Assembly: GCA_036401755.1 (NCBI GenBank)
Contig: DASWUD010000192.1
Span: forward strand, 1 to 21,713
Direction: 5' to 3'
DNA length: 21,713 nucleotides
Source: DASWUD01 sp036401755
GTDB taxonomy: Bacteria > Pseudomonadota > Gammaproteobacteria > Thiohalomonadales > Thiohalomonadaceae
Shown here piece by piece: positions 1-9,483 of the stretch. Each line of letters opens with the position of its first letter. Position 1 is the first letter of the stretch. The position numbers and the translations under genes were made by a program. The notes beneath the pieces were generated by a model. The model saw nothing but the letters and a program-made list of their open reading frames with translations. It was not told the DNA's origin and did not search any database.

Positions 1-176
1 TAAGCGTGCCGTGGCTGTAAAGGTGGTAACGCGCTAAAAAAAACAGGAGGTGTAAAAAAATAAAGGGGCGTCTTCCCTACAAAATGGATGGATTATTACC
101 ACAATCGACAGTCATCATGCCACTCGTTGCTGGGTATTTCCGAGAAGGCGCACAGCTATAAACCCTTCATTGACTG

Positions 177-204
177 CTTGAATTGCCGGAGTCCGCCCCT
201 ATCT
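177..204 (+). promoter_or_regulatory. sigma-32 heat-shock promoter of clpB
   Basis: The -35 element CTTGAA (177-182) and the -10 element CCCTATCT (197-204) are 14 nt apart. They match the RpoH consensus (CTTGAA, about 14 nt, CCCCATnT) at 6/6 and 7/8 positions. Transcription would start near 211, giving a short 5' UTR of about 35 nt before the clpB ATG at 246. This agrees with the known RpoH control of clpB in gammaproteobacteria. The match is seen in the sequence; its activity is inferred. Confidence 0.8.
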
Positions 205-245
205 ATCCCTCAATTCCTACACCGGATTCAAGAGGTTGTTGAACA

Positions 246-2822
<2,577 letters not shown>

Positions 2823-2851
2823 TCAGCAAGGGTGTGCCAGAGGGAAGGGAG

Positions 2852-2878
2852 GTGCGGGCAGCAGTATGCTGCCCGCAC
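2852..2878. terminator. hairpin between convergent clpB and DUF302 gene
   Basis: A perfect 11-bp stem GTGCGGGCAGC (2852-2862) pairs with GCTGCCCGCAC (2868-2878) around a 5-nt loop. On the plus strand a TTTTT run follows only 13 nt later (2891-2895), inside the end of the opposing gene. On the minus strand there is no T tract. It is placed to end both convergent transcripts, but it is not a canonical intrinsic terminator. Confidence 0.6.
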
Positions 2879-2886
2879 GGTGTGAG

Positions 2887-3375
2887 TTACTTTTTGGCAG
2901 TCACCTTGGCAATGACTGCCTCGATCCCCGCCCCTGCCTTGGCCATCACTTCGGCCACGGCCGGCTCCATCTGGGCGCCCATGACTGTGGTATTCATGCG
3001 CGAGATGATCACCTTGCCGCTGCTGGTGGCGTAGACCGAAACGCGGCAGGGCAGCAGTGAGGAGACATAGCGGGTCTCATCCTTCTTCAGCAGCGTGACA
3101 CTGAATTTGCCGCTGCATCCTTCGATGATGGCGACCGGCAGCACGTCATGCCCTTTCTTGGCCAGCGCGGCAGAGAGGTCGTGTGTGGCCAGCACGCTCC
3201 AGCCGTTGGCGGTCATCTCCGCCTTGAGCGCCTCCACCGTTTCGTTGAAGCCGAGCGGGCTTTCGCTTTCCACGAAGAGGTCGCGCGGTGACGGGGTGGT
3301 TTCCGCCTTGGCGCAGAACGAGGCACTCAGTGCTGCGATGGTGACGATAGCGAGGATCTTCTTGATGATGTTCAT
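2887..3375 (-). CDS. exported DUF302 domain protein
   Basis: The 162-aa product has a Sec-type signal peptide (MNIIKKILAIV followed by a hydrophobic stretch, probable cleavage after AKA near residue 24). The rest matches the DUF302 family: an N-terminal part about turning up in a 'GFNETVEALKAEM' helix and a C-terminal part with LLPCRVSVYATSSGKVIISR. DUF302 proteins are small periplasmic or cytoplasmic proteins, common in sulfur oxidisers, of unknown biochemical role; one Cys in LPC and another in EGCSGK are present here. The start at 3375 was chosen over an in-frame ATG eight codons upstream because GGAG (3384-3387) sits 8 nt before it and the signal peptide begins there. The gene faces clpB and shares the hairpin at 2852-2878. 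Confidence 0.85.
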   Translation of the reverse strand: MNIIKKILAIVTIAALSASFCAKAETTPSPRDLFVESESPLGFNETVEALKAEMTANGWSVLATHDLSAALAKKGHDVLPVAIIEGCSGKFSVTLLKKDETRYVSSLLPCRVSVYATSSGKVIISRMNTTVMGAQMEPAVAEVMAKAGAGIEAVIAKVTAKK

Positions 3376-3621
3376 TCCATGATCTCCATGTGTTGACACG
3401 CTGTGATGGGGGAGGGCGGCTCCCTCTTGTTCTATCCCTGGCTCCGGTATGTTCCGGCTGAGGACAAAGCCATACTAGTTCGCCGTGACGGCTAAAACAA
3501 CAGGCCAGCCGAATCCGCTTATCCGCCCATAACACCCCTTATATGACAGGCAGCCGCAGGGTTGCGGTACATTGGTTGCCAGTGAAAATTGGAACGACTC
3601 TATTGTTGGGAGATGGATACT

Positions 3622-4563
3622 GTGCCACCCGCTGAACCGCTCGTCGCCACCTTGAACAACCCGGTCAAGCGCTACCTGCTCGCCACCCGCCCCGCGTTCC
3701 TGGCGGCCAGCGCCGTGCCGGCGGTGATCGGTGTGGCGCTCGCCCGCTATAGCGGGATTCCTATCGATACCGTTCTTGCCCTGCTGACGCTGCTGGGTGC
3801 GGTGGTGATACACGCTGGCGTCAATGTCCTCAACGACTACTACGATGCCCTCAACGGCACCGACGACCTCAATCAGGAACGGCTCTTTCCTTTCACCGGC
3901 GGCAGCCGCTTCATTCAAAATGGCGTGCTGACCAAAACGGAGACGGCGCGCTTCGGTGTTGCACTGTTGGGCGGTGGTGCACTGCTGGGGGTGTGGTTGT
4001 TGCTCCACTCGGGGAGTGGCCTGCTCGCGATCGGACTGCTCGGGCTCTTCATCGGCTGGGCCTACTCGGCGCCCCCTTTCGCCCTCAACAGCCACGGCCT
4101 CGGCGAAGTGAGCATTGCGCTCGGCTTTGGCCTGCTCATCATCAGCGGTGCCGATTATGTCCAGCGCCACGAGTTTACTGCGCTGCCGCTGCTCGCCTCG
4201 CTGCCCTATGCGTTGCTCGCCACCGCGCTGCTCTATATCAACCAGTTTCCCGATCGCACCGCCGACGCCACGGCCGGCAAGCGTCACTGGGTGGTGCGCC
4301 TTGGTGTAGAACGCGCCCGTTGGGGGTATCTGCTGCTGGTAGCGACGGCCTACGCCGCGCTGCTGGTGCTGGTGCTGGCCCAACACCTGCCATCATGGAG
4401 TCTGCTTGGCCTGTTGCCGTTGCCGCTCAGCGTTTTGGCCACGCGCACCCTGCTGCGCCATGCCCAGGAGACGCCGCTGCTGGTACCCGCCATCGTGCAG
4501 ACCATCGCTGCCCTGCTGCTGCACGGGCTGCTGCTGGCACTGGGATTGTGGCTGGCGGTGTGA
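3622..4563 (+). CDS. UbiA-family prenyltransferase (MenA-like)
   Basis: This is a polytopic inner-membrane protein of about 313 aa with seven to nine hydrophobic segments. It carries both Asp-rich motifs of the UbiA superfamily: NVLNDYYD (about residues 68-75) and DRTAD (211-215), which bind the Mg-prenyl diphosphate. The surrounding GWAYSAPPF and NQFPDRTADATAGK segments resemble 1,4-dihydroxy-2-naphthoate prenyltransferases (MenA) more than UbiA proper, but no other menaquinone gene is in the window, so the acceptor is unknown. Start choice: GTG 3622 has GGGAG (3608-3612) at 9-nt spacing. The in-frame ATG at 3613 directly abuts that GGGAG and a TTG at 3589 has no good ribosome binding site, though either could be used. 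The gene stands alone; the next gene is 246 nt downstream. Confidence 0.88.
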   Translation: MPPAEPLVATLNNPVKRYLLATRPAFLAASAVPAVIGVALARYSGIPIDTVLALLTLLGAVVIHAGVNVLNDYYDALNGTDDLNQERLFPFTGGSRFIQNGVLTKTETARFGVALLGGGALLGVWLLLHSGSGLLAIGLLGLFIGWAYSAPPFALNSHGLGEVSIALGFGLLIISGADYVQRHEFTALPLLASLPYALLATALLYINQFPDRTADATAGKRHWVVRLGVERARWGYLLLVATAYAALLVLVLAQHLPSWSLLGLLPLPLSVLATRTLLRHAQETPLLVPAIVQTIAALLLHGLLLALGLWLAV

Positions 4564-4809
4564 ATGCGCTTGCCAGGGGTGGCACCTTTCAAATAGTGTG
4601 AGCCTGGTCACATTGGCGCCATATTCCATAGCAAAGCTCTAGGTTTTTGGTCTGAAGCTCCATACATTCCCGTCAAGGCGCGCCAAAAAGCGCCCGACCG
4701 ACAGATATCCGGCCTTTCCGGTCTTGTGTTCGATATCCCGATAAAGATGAGTGGCCCATGCCGCGAGAGTCAACAATGTGTACCGTAACGAGTGGGGAGG
4801 ATGCCTGCG

Positions 4810-5793
4810 ATGAGTGAGGTAACCCTTTCCGTGGTCGGTCTTTCACCCCAGGAGGGGACGGTGGTCAATGTCGCCGCAAATCTGCTGGCGGCTCTCGATC
4901 ACTCCGTCAAGGTGCTCGGCAGCGGCGACTACTCCGGCGATATCGTGCTGCTCAGTCCCGCCAGCGAGGCGGGCAAGGCGGCACTCGGTAGCCTTGCCGC
5001 CGGGCAGCGCGCCGTGCTGTTCGTAGACAGCGAGGACCAGGGCCAGGGCCATGCCAGCCTGCTTCGCCCGGTGCGGGTGCAGACCCTGCATGATCTGTTG
5101 GTCGAACTGCTGACACGCCTCTCCACCAGAAGCGTGGCAGCGCCGGTGGCGGCGACACCTGCCACCACTGCAAAGCCGATCGCGGCCTCGCCCCTGCCCG
5201 GCAACCTCTTCTATCTGTTGCTCGATGCGATGCTCAGCCGTTCCCTGCTGCGCGTGGAGTGCTGTGAGGGTAGTGTCGTGCTGATCCACGGTCCAACCCG
5301 GGGTATCTACACCCGCGTCGACAGCATAACCATGGCCAGGGTGGCGCAGTCCGGCCCGGAGCTGTTGCGGGTGGACAGGCTGGGCGAAAGCGAGTTCATG
5401 CAGGCGGCGCGGGGAATGTCGCTGACCCGTCTGCACGATGTCATCTGGCTCGCCGAGCGCCACGGCTCGCGCGGAGTACTGCCGGAGGGCCACTCCACCG
5501 AGGTGCCGGTGCGGCTTAAGGTGTGGCCAAAATTCAACAGCCGCCATGTGCGTCCCGAGTATCTGAAGCTGGCGGCACTGCTGTCGCGCCAGCCGCTCAC
5601 CCTGCATGCGCTCGCCAGTGCGGGCGGTGTGGCTCTGCCCCAGGTGATCGATTTCTACAACGCAGCGTTGGCCTTCGGGGTGGTGGAATCGAAGGCGTCG
5701 GCACCTGTGGTGACACCGCTGCCATCGAAAAGCCCCGCCAACGCTGGATTGCTCAGCAAGATCGCCAGAAGACTGGCCTTGAAGAGGGATTGA
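4810..5793 (+). CDS. uncharacterised first protein of a GTPase/roadblock cluster
   Basis: The function is not recognised. The product is 327 aa and soluble, with no signal peptide. Residues 1-110 look like an alpha/beta domain (hydrophobic strands VTLSVVGLS, DIVLLSP and AVLFVDS), possibly a degenerate receiver-like fold. An Ala/Pro/Thr-rich linker follows at about 112-132. The C-terminal half ends in a probable winged-helix segment (HVRPEYLKLAALLSRQPLTL to FYNAALAFGVVE) followed by a basic tail. ATG 4810 was chosen because GGGGAGG (4794-4800) lies 9 nt upstream; the ATG at 4801 directly abuts that motif. The GTPase gene starts 2 nt after the stop, so the two are probably co-translated. By position it may be a scaffold or effector for the GTPase. 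That is inference from context only. Confidence 0.8.
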   Translation: MSEVTLSVVGLSPQEGTVVNVAANLLAALDHSVKVLGSGDYSGDIVLLSPASEAGKAALGSLAAGQRAVLFVDSEDQGQGHASLLRPVRVQTLHDLLVELLTRLSTRSVAAPVAATPATTAKPIAASPLPGNLFYLLLDAMLSRSLLRVECCEGSVVLIHGPTRGIYTRVDSITMARVAQSGPELLRVDRLGESEFMQAARGMSLTRLHDVIWLAERHGSRGVLPEGHSTEVPVRLKVWPKFNSRHVRPEYLKLAALLSRQPLTLHALASAGGVALPQVIDFYNAALAFGVVESKASAPVVTPLPSKSPANAGLLSKIARRLALKRD

Positions 5794-5794
5794 T

Positions 5795-6334
5795 ATGAGT
5801 TCCCAGGGAGACAAACTGATTTTCGCCGGCCCGGTCGGGGTCGGCAAAACTACCGCCATCGCCGCCATCAGCGATATACCCCCGGTCTCCACCGATGTGG
5901 CCGCCACTGACGAGACGCTGGCGCGCAAGGAGACCACCACAGTCGCCATGGATTACGGCTTCTTCACCCTGGACGATGGCCAGTACATCCATCTCTATGG
6001 CACACCGGGGCAGGAGCGCTTCGACTTTATGTGGGAGATCCTTACCGAGGGCGGACTCGGACTGATCCTGATGGTTGATGCCACCCGTGCCGACCCCATC
6101 GCCGACATGATTTTTTATCTGGATCGCTTTGCGAAATTCATTGATGCTACCGGCGCGGTGATCGGACTCAACCGCAACAATAATAATGGCAAGGATATCT
6201 ATGAGTTGGTGCAGTTGACGCTGGAGCAGCGACAACAGCCGCTGCCGGTATTCGAAATCGATGCACGAAACAGCGAGGATGTAAAACTGCTGATTCATGC
6301 ATTGTTGGCAATGTTGGAAAGCAGGGGGGAGTAA
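5795..6334 (+). CDS. MglA/COG2229-like small GTPase
   Basis: This 179-aa Ras-like GTPase resembles the prokaryotic MglA and conservon CvnD families. Visible motifs are the P-loop GPVGVGKT (12-19), a Thr-rich switch I ETTTV (46-50), and G3 GTPGQERF (69-76), which carries the Gln used in Ras-type hydrolysis. The G4 position reads NRNN (126-129) within an Asn-rich NRNNNNGKD, instead of NKxD, so the Asp that selects guanine appears to be Asn. G5 is weak (DARN). GAGGG (5784-5788) precedes the ATG at normal spacing. Family members act as nucleotide switches for polarity, motility or signalling and are controlled by roadblock partners such as MglB. Two such proteins follow immediately here. The target process in this organism is unknown. 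Confidence 0.9.
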   Translation: MSSQGDKLIFAGPVGVGKTTAIAAISDIPPVSTDVAATDETLARKETTTVAMDYGFFTLDDGQYIHLYGTPGQERFDFMWEILTEGGLGLILMVDATRADPIADMIFYLDRFAKFIDATGAVIGLNRNNNNGKDIYELVQLTLEQRQQPLPVFEIDARNSEDVKLLIHALLAMLESRGE

Positions 6335-6339
6335 TAAAC

Positions 6340-6810
6340 ATGACAATAGCAAAAGACATTTCGAGCCTGGTGGAGCGTATCCAGTCGACCGGTGCCTCGG
6401 CGCTCAGCGATGATTTTCGTGGCCAGTTGAACACACTGCTGCACGAGTTGGTGGAAGAGTCGAGCGATATCATCGGCGCACTCGTCACCAGTAGCGACGG
6501 CCATGCCTGGGGACAGGTGTTGCCGACCGGCTTCGATGGCCGGCGCTTTGCCGCGATGAGTTCGGCGCTGATGGCGCTGAGCGACACGCTGGCGCGTGAG
6601 GCGAAGAAGGGGCCGACCGTCAACGTAATGGTCGAAGGTATGGAGGGGAATATCTACGTGCTCCATGCCGGCAAGAATCTGAGCCTGACGGTCTTTACCA
6701 ACATCAAGCCCAACCTCGGCCTGACCCTCGCCCAGGCAAGACGTGCGGTGGATCGCATTGTCATCCAGGCACGCGAGGCGGCGGAACGTATCGCCGAGGT
6801 TAAGCCTTGA
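6340..6810 (+). CDS. roadblock/LC7 domain protein
   Basis: The 156-aa soluble product has the roadblock/LC7 alpha-beta pattern over about residues 25-130: a helix, then strand IIGALVTSSDGHAWG, a helix around RRFAAMSSALMALSDTLA, then strands VNVMVEGMEGNIYVLHAG and LSLTVFTN, and a final long helix. In bacteria these domains dimerise and act as GAPs or scaffolds for MglA-like GTPases. The gene starts 5 nt after the GTPase stop with a strong GGGGGGAG ribosome binding site (6324-6331), so the two are almost certainly in one operon. It is likely the direct regulator of the upstream GTPase. Confidence 0.88.
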   Translation: MTIAKDISSLVERIQSTGASALSDDFRGQLNTLLHELVEESSDIIGALVTSSDGHAWGQVLPTGFDGRRFAAMSSALMALSDTLAREAKKGPTVNVMVEGMEGNIYVLHAGKNLSLTVFTNIKPNLGLTLAQARRAVDRIVIQAREAAERIAEVKP

Positions 6811-6844
6811 TGTTTATGGTATCGTAGGATTTCCGTCAAAAACA

Positions 6845-6867
6845 GCGCATTCTGAACCGGGATGCGC
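6845..6867. repeat. inverted repeat between the two roadblock genes
   Basis: GCGCAT (6845-6850) and ATGCGC (6862-6867) form an inverted repeat with an 11-nt centre in the 94-nt gap between 6810 and 6905. A TATAAC hexamer lies at 6882-6887, downstream of the repeat. The arrangement could be an RNA hairpin that tunes expression of the last gene, or a protein-binding site at an internal promoter. No good -35 element is visible. Confidence 0.4.
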
Positions 6868-6904
6868 AATGATTATTTACATATAACACCGCAGGAGTTT
6901 TTAA

Positions 6905-7312
6905 ATGGCGTCCCTTAATGATGTTTGCGCAACTGTAATGGATGATGTGGATGGTGCCCTCGGCATCGCCGTGGTGGATCTCTCCACCGGCCTGCTGCTG
7001 GGCGTGGCCCACAATGTCCCCTACTTCACCCAGAGTTATCTCGATGCGGTGGCGGCCGCGGCCGTGGATATGTTCCGCGGCAAGGGCGTGAGCGGCGTAG
7101 AAAAGCTGCTCTCCCAGCAGCGCGGTACCCCCGTGAAGAATTCGATTCGCGAAGTGCAGATGTCCACCGAGCGCACCTACCACTTCATGTCGATCGTACC
7201 GGGCAAGCCCGACGCCATGGCGGTGCTGATCACCTCCACCAAGGCCAACCTCGGCATGGGTTGGGCTGCGCTGCGCAAATCGCTGCCGGAGATCGCCCCG
7301 CACTGCCCCTAA
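6905..7312 (+). CDS. second roadblock/LC7-like protein
   Basis: This 135-aa protein has a roadblock-like order: strand ALGIAVVDLSTGLLLGVAHN, helix FTQSYLDAVAAAAVDMFR, a loop region, strands REVQMSTERTYHFMSIV and DAMAVLITST, and a final helix. It is divergent from the neighbouring roadblock protein and annotation tools may call it hypothetical. It begins with AGGAG (6893-6897) 7 nt before the ATG. The 94-nt gap with an inverted repeat means it may be expressed at a different level from the three genes before it. It is probably a second partner for the GTPase or an adaptor to another component. A strong terminator follows. Confidence 0.75.
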   Translation: MASLNDVCATVMDDVDGALGIAVVDLSTGLLLGVAHNVPYFTQSYLDAVAAAAVDMFRGKGVSGVEKLLSQQRGTPVKNSIREVQMSTERTYHFMSIVPGKPDAMAVLITSTKANLGMGWAALRKSLPEIAPHCP

Positions 7313-7331
7313 GGTGTCGTGCGTACCGAAG

Positions 7332-7360
7332 AAAAAAGGGAGGCTCGCCTCCCTTTTTTT
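7332..7360. terminator. bidirectional intrinsic terminator
   Basis: The stem GGGAGG (7338-7343) pairs with CCTCCC (7348-7353) around CTCG. It is flanked by six A on the left (7332-7337) and seven T on the right (7354-7360), so it works as an intrinsic terminator read from either side. It separates the roadblock cluster (plus) from the convergent gene ending at 7381 (minus). It is the only hairpin in the window with a full T tract. Confidence 0.93.
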
Positions 7361-7380
7361 ATCGCTGCATCTGCGAATGC

Positions 7381-8913
7381 TCAGCGACCGTTTTTCAGAC
7401 GGTCGATGAGTACCAGTGGGAAATTGTGTATGCGCATGTCGTGTAAGGTGGAGTCGAGCTTGTAGTCGAGGGTGACGAACTCCAACTCGGTTGTGGCCAT
7501 GTCAAGCAGGGCCAGCTGCGCGCCGGGCTTGCCATTGCGTGGTTGCCCCACCGAGCCGGGACAGACCAGTGCCCGCTCATAATCTCTCAGCCGCTGTCGT
7601 GCGGCAGTGCTTTGTTGGTCCTGAAGCCGCGTGCGGTAGTAGACCTTTTGCAGATGGGTGTGACCGTGAAAGCAGTACTGCAATGCGCGCGTCTCCAGAT
7701 TGGCGAGATTGTCCTCGTAGGTCATTTCGTAGACATAGGCATTGAAGAAGGTCTTGTCGTTGGGTGCGCCATGCACCGCGATCCACTTTTCGCCCTGCAG
7801 GTAGAGCGGCAGGTTGTCGAGCCAGTCGATCGCTTCTTGCGCCAAACGCGCGATGGTCCATTCGATCACCCAGCGGCTGAAGGGGGAGAAGCCCAAGCTG
7901 TAGTGTTGAGAGGCGACGGCATGATCGTGATTGCCCTGCACGCTGCGCGCGTTGGGCAGCGCCCGCAGCATGTCGATGCACTGTTGCGGATGAGGGCCGT
8001 AACCGACGATGTCACCCAACACCAGAATATCTGTAATGTTGCGCTGTTGCAGGTAATTCAACACGGCTTCGAGCGCTGGAGCATTGGCGTGGATGTCGGC
8101 CAGCAGTGCCACTACGGTACTGGCCGGTAGCTCGGACTTTTGCCGGATGGTGGAGCTGGTGGCGGTGAGCGCCTTCACCAGGGCGCGCATCGCCTCCTTG
8201 CGCGGCTCGGTCATGAAGAGGGAACGCGCCTCCTCGGCCACCACATTCAGCCACAGTTTGTCATCGAAGGCATCCAGCAGCGAGTGCCGTAGTGATGTGC
8301 CGAGCTGGCGGGCCGCATCCGTATCAATCCGCTCCTGGGTGCGCAACAGCACCCCCAGATAGTGGGAGAGGGTGGTGAACTGGTCCCAGGCGTAGACATC
8401 GTCGTCGATGTAATAGAGCTTTCGCTGCTGATCCAGCGCGAAGTTGGAGAGACTGATGTCGAGGGCGAGCTCATGTTGTGCCGCGATCTGCAGATAGAGG
8501 TGGAACATCTCGCCCAGCAATTCGATGTAGCGGGCAGCATCGATGGGCGGGGTAAGCTGGTCGAGATCATTGAGCGGCACCAGGCGCGCCGTGATGTTGG
8601 CGATGAGCGGAAACTCCTGTTCATCGTCGAAGATGAGAAACCAGGTTTTGGACGGGTGATAGATGCCGAGTCGGCGCTCCCGTTGCAGGGCCTGGTCGAT
8701 GAAACGGCGCGCATCCTTCTCCTTGAGTTGATACTCGGTGCGCAGCTTGATGATGTGGCTGTCGGTCACCAGCAAGTGTGTGCTGGGACGACCGGTGAAG
8801 GTGTCGCCGTGGCGGGTGGTTACCGGCGTAGCGCTTTCGTGGAGGGTGGTGATCTGTGCGGCGGTGAGCGGTGTGACGCCCAGCTGGCCCACCACTTCAA
8901 TGCGTCGTGTCAT
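7381..8913 (-). CDS. kinase-like domain fused to calcineurin-like metallophosphoesterase
   Basis: The 510-aa protein has two parts. Residues about 40-250 look like an atypical protein or aminoglycoside-type kinase: a possible ATP-binding Lys in HIIKLRTEY (K56), a catalytic-loop-like LDISLSNF (D152, N157) and a metal-binding-like YYIDDDVY (169-174). Residues about 266-480 are a metallophosphoesterase with all the signature blocks: ADIHAN (D273, H275), GDIVGYG (D301), GNHD (N328, H329), HGAP (H381) and GHTH (H418, H420). The phosphoesterase part resembles YfcE/MJ0936-type phosphodiesterases. The kinase assignment is inferred from motif spacing and is less certain. ATG 8913 has only a weak AGG upstream. 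The gene is on the same strand as the thioredoxin gene, 164 nt away. The substrate is unknown. Confidence 0.85.
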   Translation of the reverse strand: MTRRIEVVGQLGVTPLTAAQITTLHESATPVTTRHGDTFTGRPSTHLLVTDSHIIKLRTEYQLKEKDARRFIDQALQRERRLGIYHPSKTWFLIFDDEQEFPLIANITARLVPLNDLDQLTPPIDAARYIELLGEMFHLYLQIAAQHELALDISLSNFALDQQRKLYYIDDDVYAWDQFTTLSHYLGVLLRTQERIDTDAARQLGTSLRHSLLDAFDDKLWLNVVAEEARSLFMTEPRKEAMRALVKALTATSSTIRQKSELPASTVVALLADIHANAPALEAVLNYLQQRNITDILVLGDIVGYGPHPQQCIDMLRALPNARSVQGNHDHAVASQHYSLGFSPFSRWVIEWTIARLAQEAIDWLDNLPLYLQGEKWIAVHGAPNDKTFFNAYVYEMTYEDNLANLETRALQYCFHGHTHLQKVYYRTRLQDQQSTAARQRLRDYERALVCPGSVGQPRNGKPGAQLALLDMATTELEFVTLDYKLDSTLHDMRIHNFPLVLIDRLKNGR

Positions 8914-9027
8914 GCGCGCCTAACATCGTGTGTGTGCAGCCATTGTAACCGTTTGTCAGCACAGACGTGGTAACGGACCTCCATCGCCGGCTGCAATGAC
9001 CTTGCGCTGCCCATGGGAGATACCTCA

Positions 9028-9062
9028 GGCAGCCATCCGGCTCAGCTTGCGCGATGGCTGCC
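9028..9062. terminator. hairpin downstream of thioredoxin gene
   Basis: A perfect 10-bp inverted repeat GGCAGCCATC (9028-9037) pairs with GATGGCTGCC (9053-9062) around a 15-nt loop. It starts 15 nt beyond the thioredoxin stop, in the 164-nt gap before the phosphoesterase gene. No T tract is present on either strand, so it may be a transcript-stabilising hairpin or a Rho-associated end, not an intrinsic terminator. Confidence 0.45.
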
Positions 9063-9077
9063 ATGAGATGTAGTGCC

Positions 9078-9422
9078 CTAGGGCAGATGACGGTCGATGA
9101 ATTCGCGTACGAACGGTGCTGGCCGTGCGCTGGAGAAGCGCTCTGCCTCTTCGCCGTTGACGAACAGCAGCACAGTGGGGAAACCGCGCAGCTTGTAGTG
9201 ACCACACAACTTCATGTTCTCGTCGGCATCGACCTTGGCGAGCAATACGCGCCCCTCATATTCGGGGATGACGCGGTCGAGCACCGGACTCAGGGCGAGG
9301 CACGGGCCGCACCAGTCTGCCCAGAAGTCGACCATCACTGGCTGCTGGTGTGAGGCCTCGATCACCTTCTGCTGGAAATCGTCGGTATCGACGTCGAAAA
9401 TGTAGGGAGATTTTCCGCTCAT
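9078..9422 (-). CDS. thioredoxin-family protein
   Basis: The 114-aa cytoplasmic thioredoxin fold has the canonical redox motif WCGPC (37-41) within VDFWADWCGPC, a cis-proline in GFPTVLLF (P82), and VDADEN between them. It lacks a signal peptide. It should reduce protein disulfides, but it is more divergent than a housekeeping TrxA (GHYKLRGFP and SSARPAPFV in the C-terminal half), so it may have a dedicated partner. The start at 9422 was chosen because the sequence upstream of it (to an in-frame ATG at 9491) is not thioredoxin-like and would run into the divergent nfi gene. The start codons of this gene and nfi are about 60 nt apart, so their promoters must overlap. Confidence 0.9.
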   Translation of the reverse strand: MSGKSPYIFDVDTDDFQQKVIEASHQQPVMVDFWADWCGPCLALSPVLDRVIPEYEGRVLLAKVDADENMKLCGHYKLRGFPTVLLFVNGEEAERFSSARPAPFVREFIDRHLP

Positions 9423-9483
9423 GGTCCGCTCGGGTCGTTTATTGAAGCGCGCATTGTGCGGGGCACCGGAGCGATTTTCAAGA

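Noticed and set aside
1..37. possible 3' end of an upstream gene in frame 2 (stop at 35-37)
   Set aside because: Only eleven codons are visible and no family is recognisable.
84..161. 25-codon ORF upstream of clpB, and a perfect AGGAGGT at 45-51 without a start codon nearby
   Set aside because: The ORF has no ribosome binding site at normal spacing, and no start codon follows the AGGAGGT at usable distance. No similarity was recognised.
3482..3492. palindrome GCCGTGACGGC in the spacer of a weak minus-strand promoter for the DUF302 gene
   Set aside because: The promoter hexamers match poorly and a short palindrome is expected by chance in this composition.
4584..4600. sigma-54 promoter (TGGCAC upstream of the GTPase cluster)
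   Set aside because: The -24-like TGGCAC is present, but no TTGC element follows at 4-5 nt.
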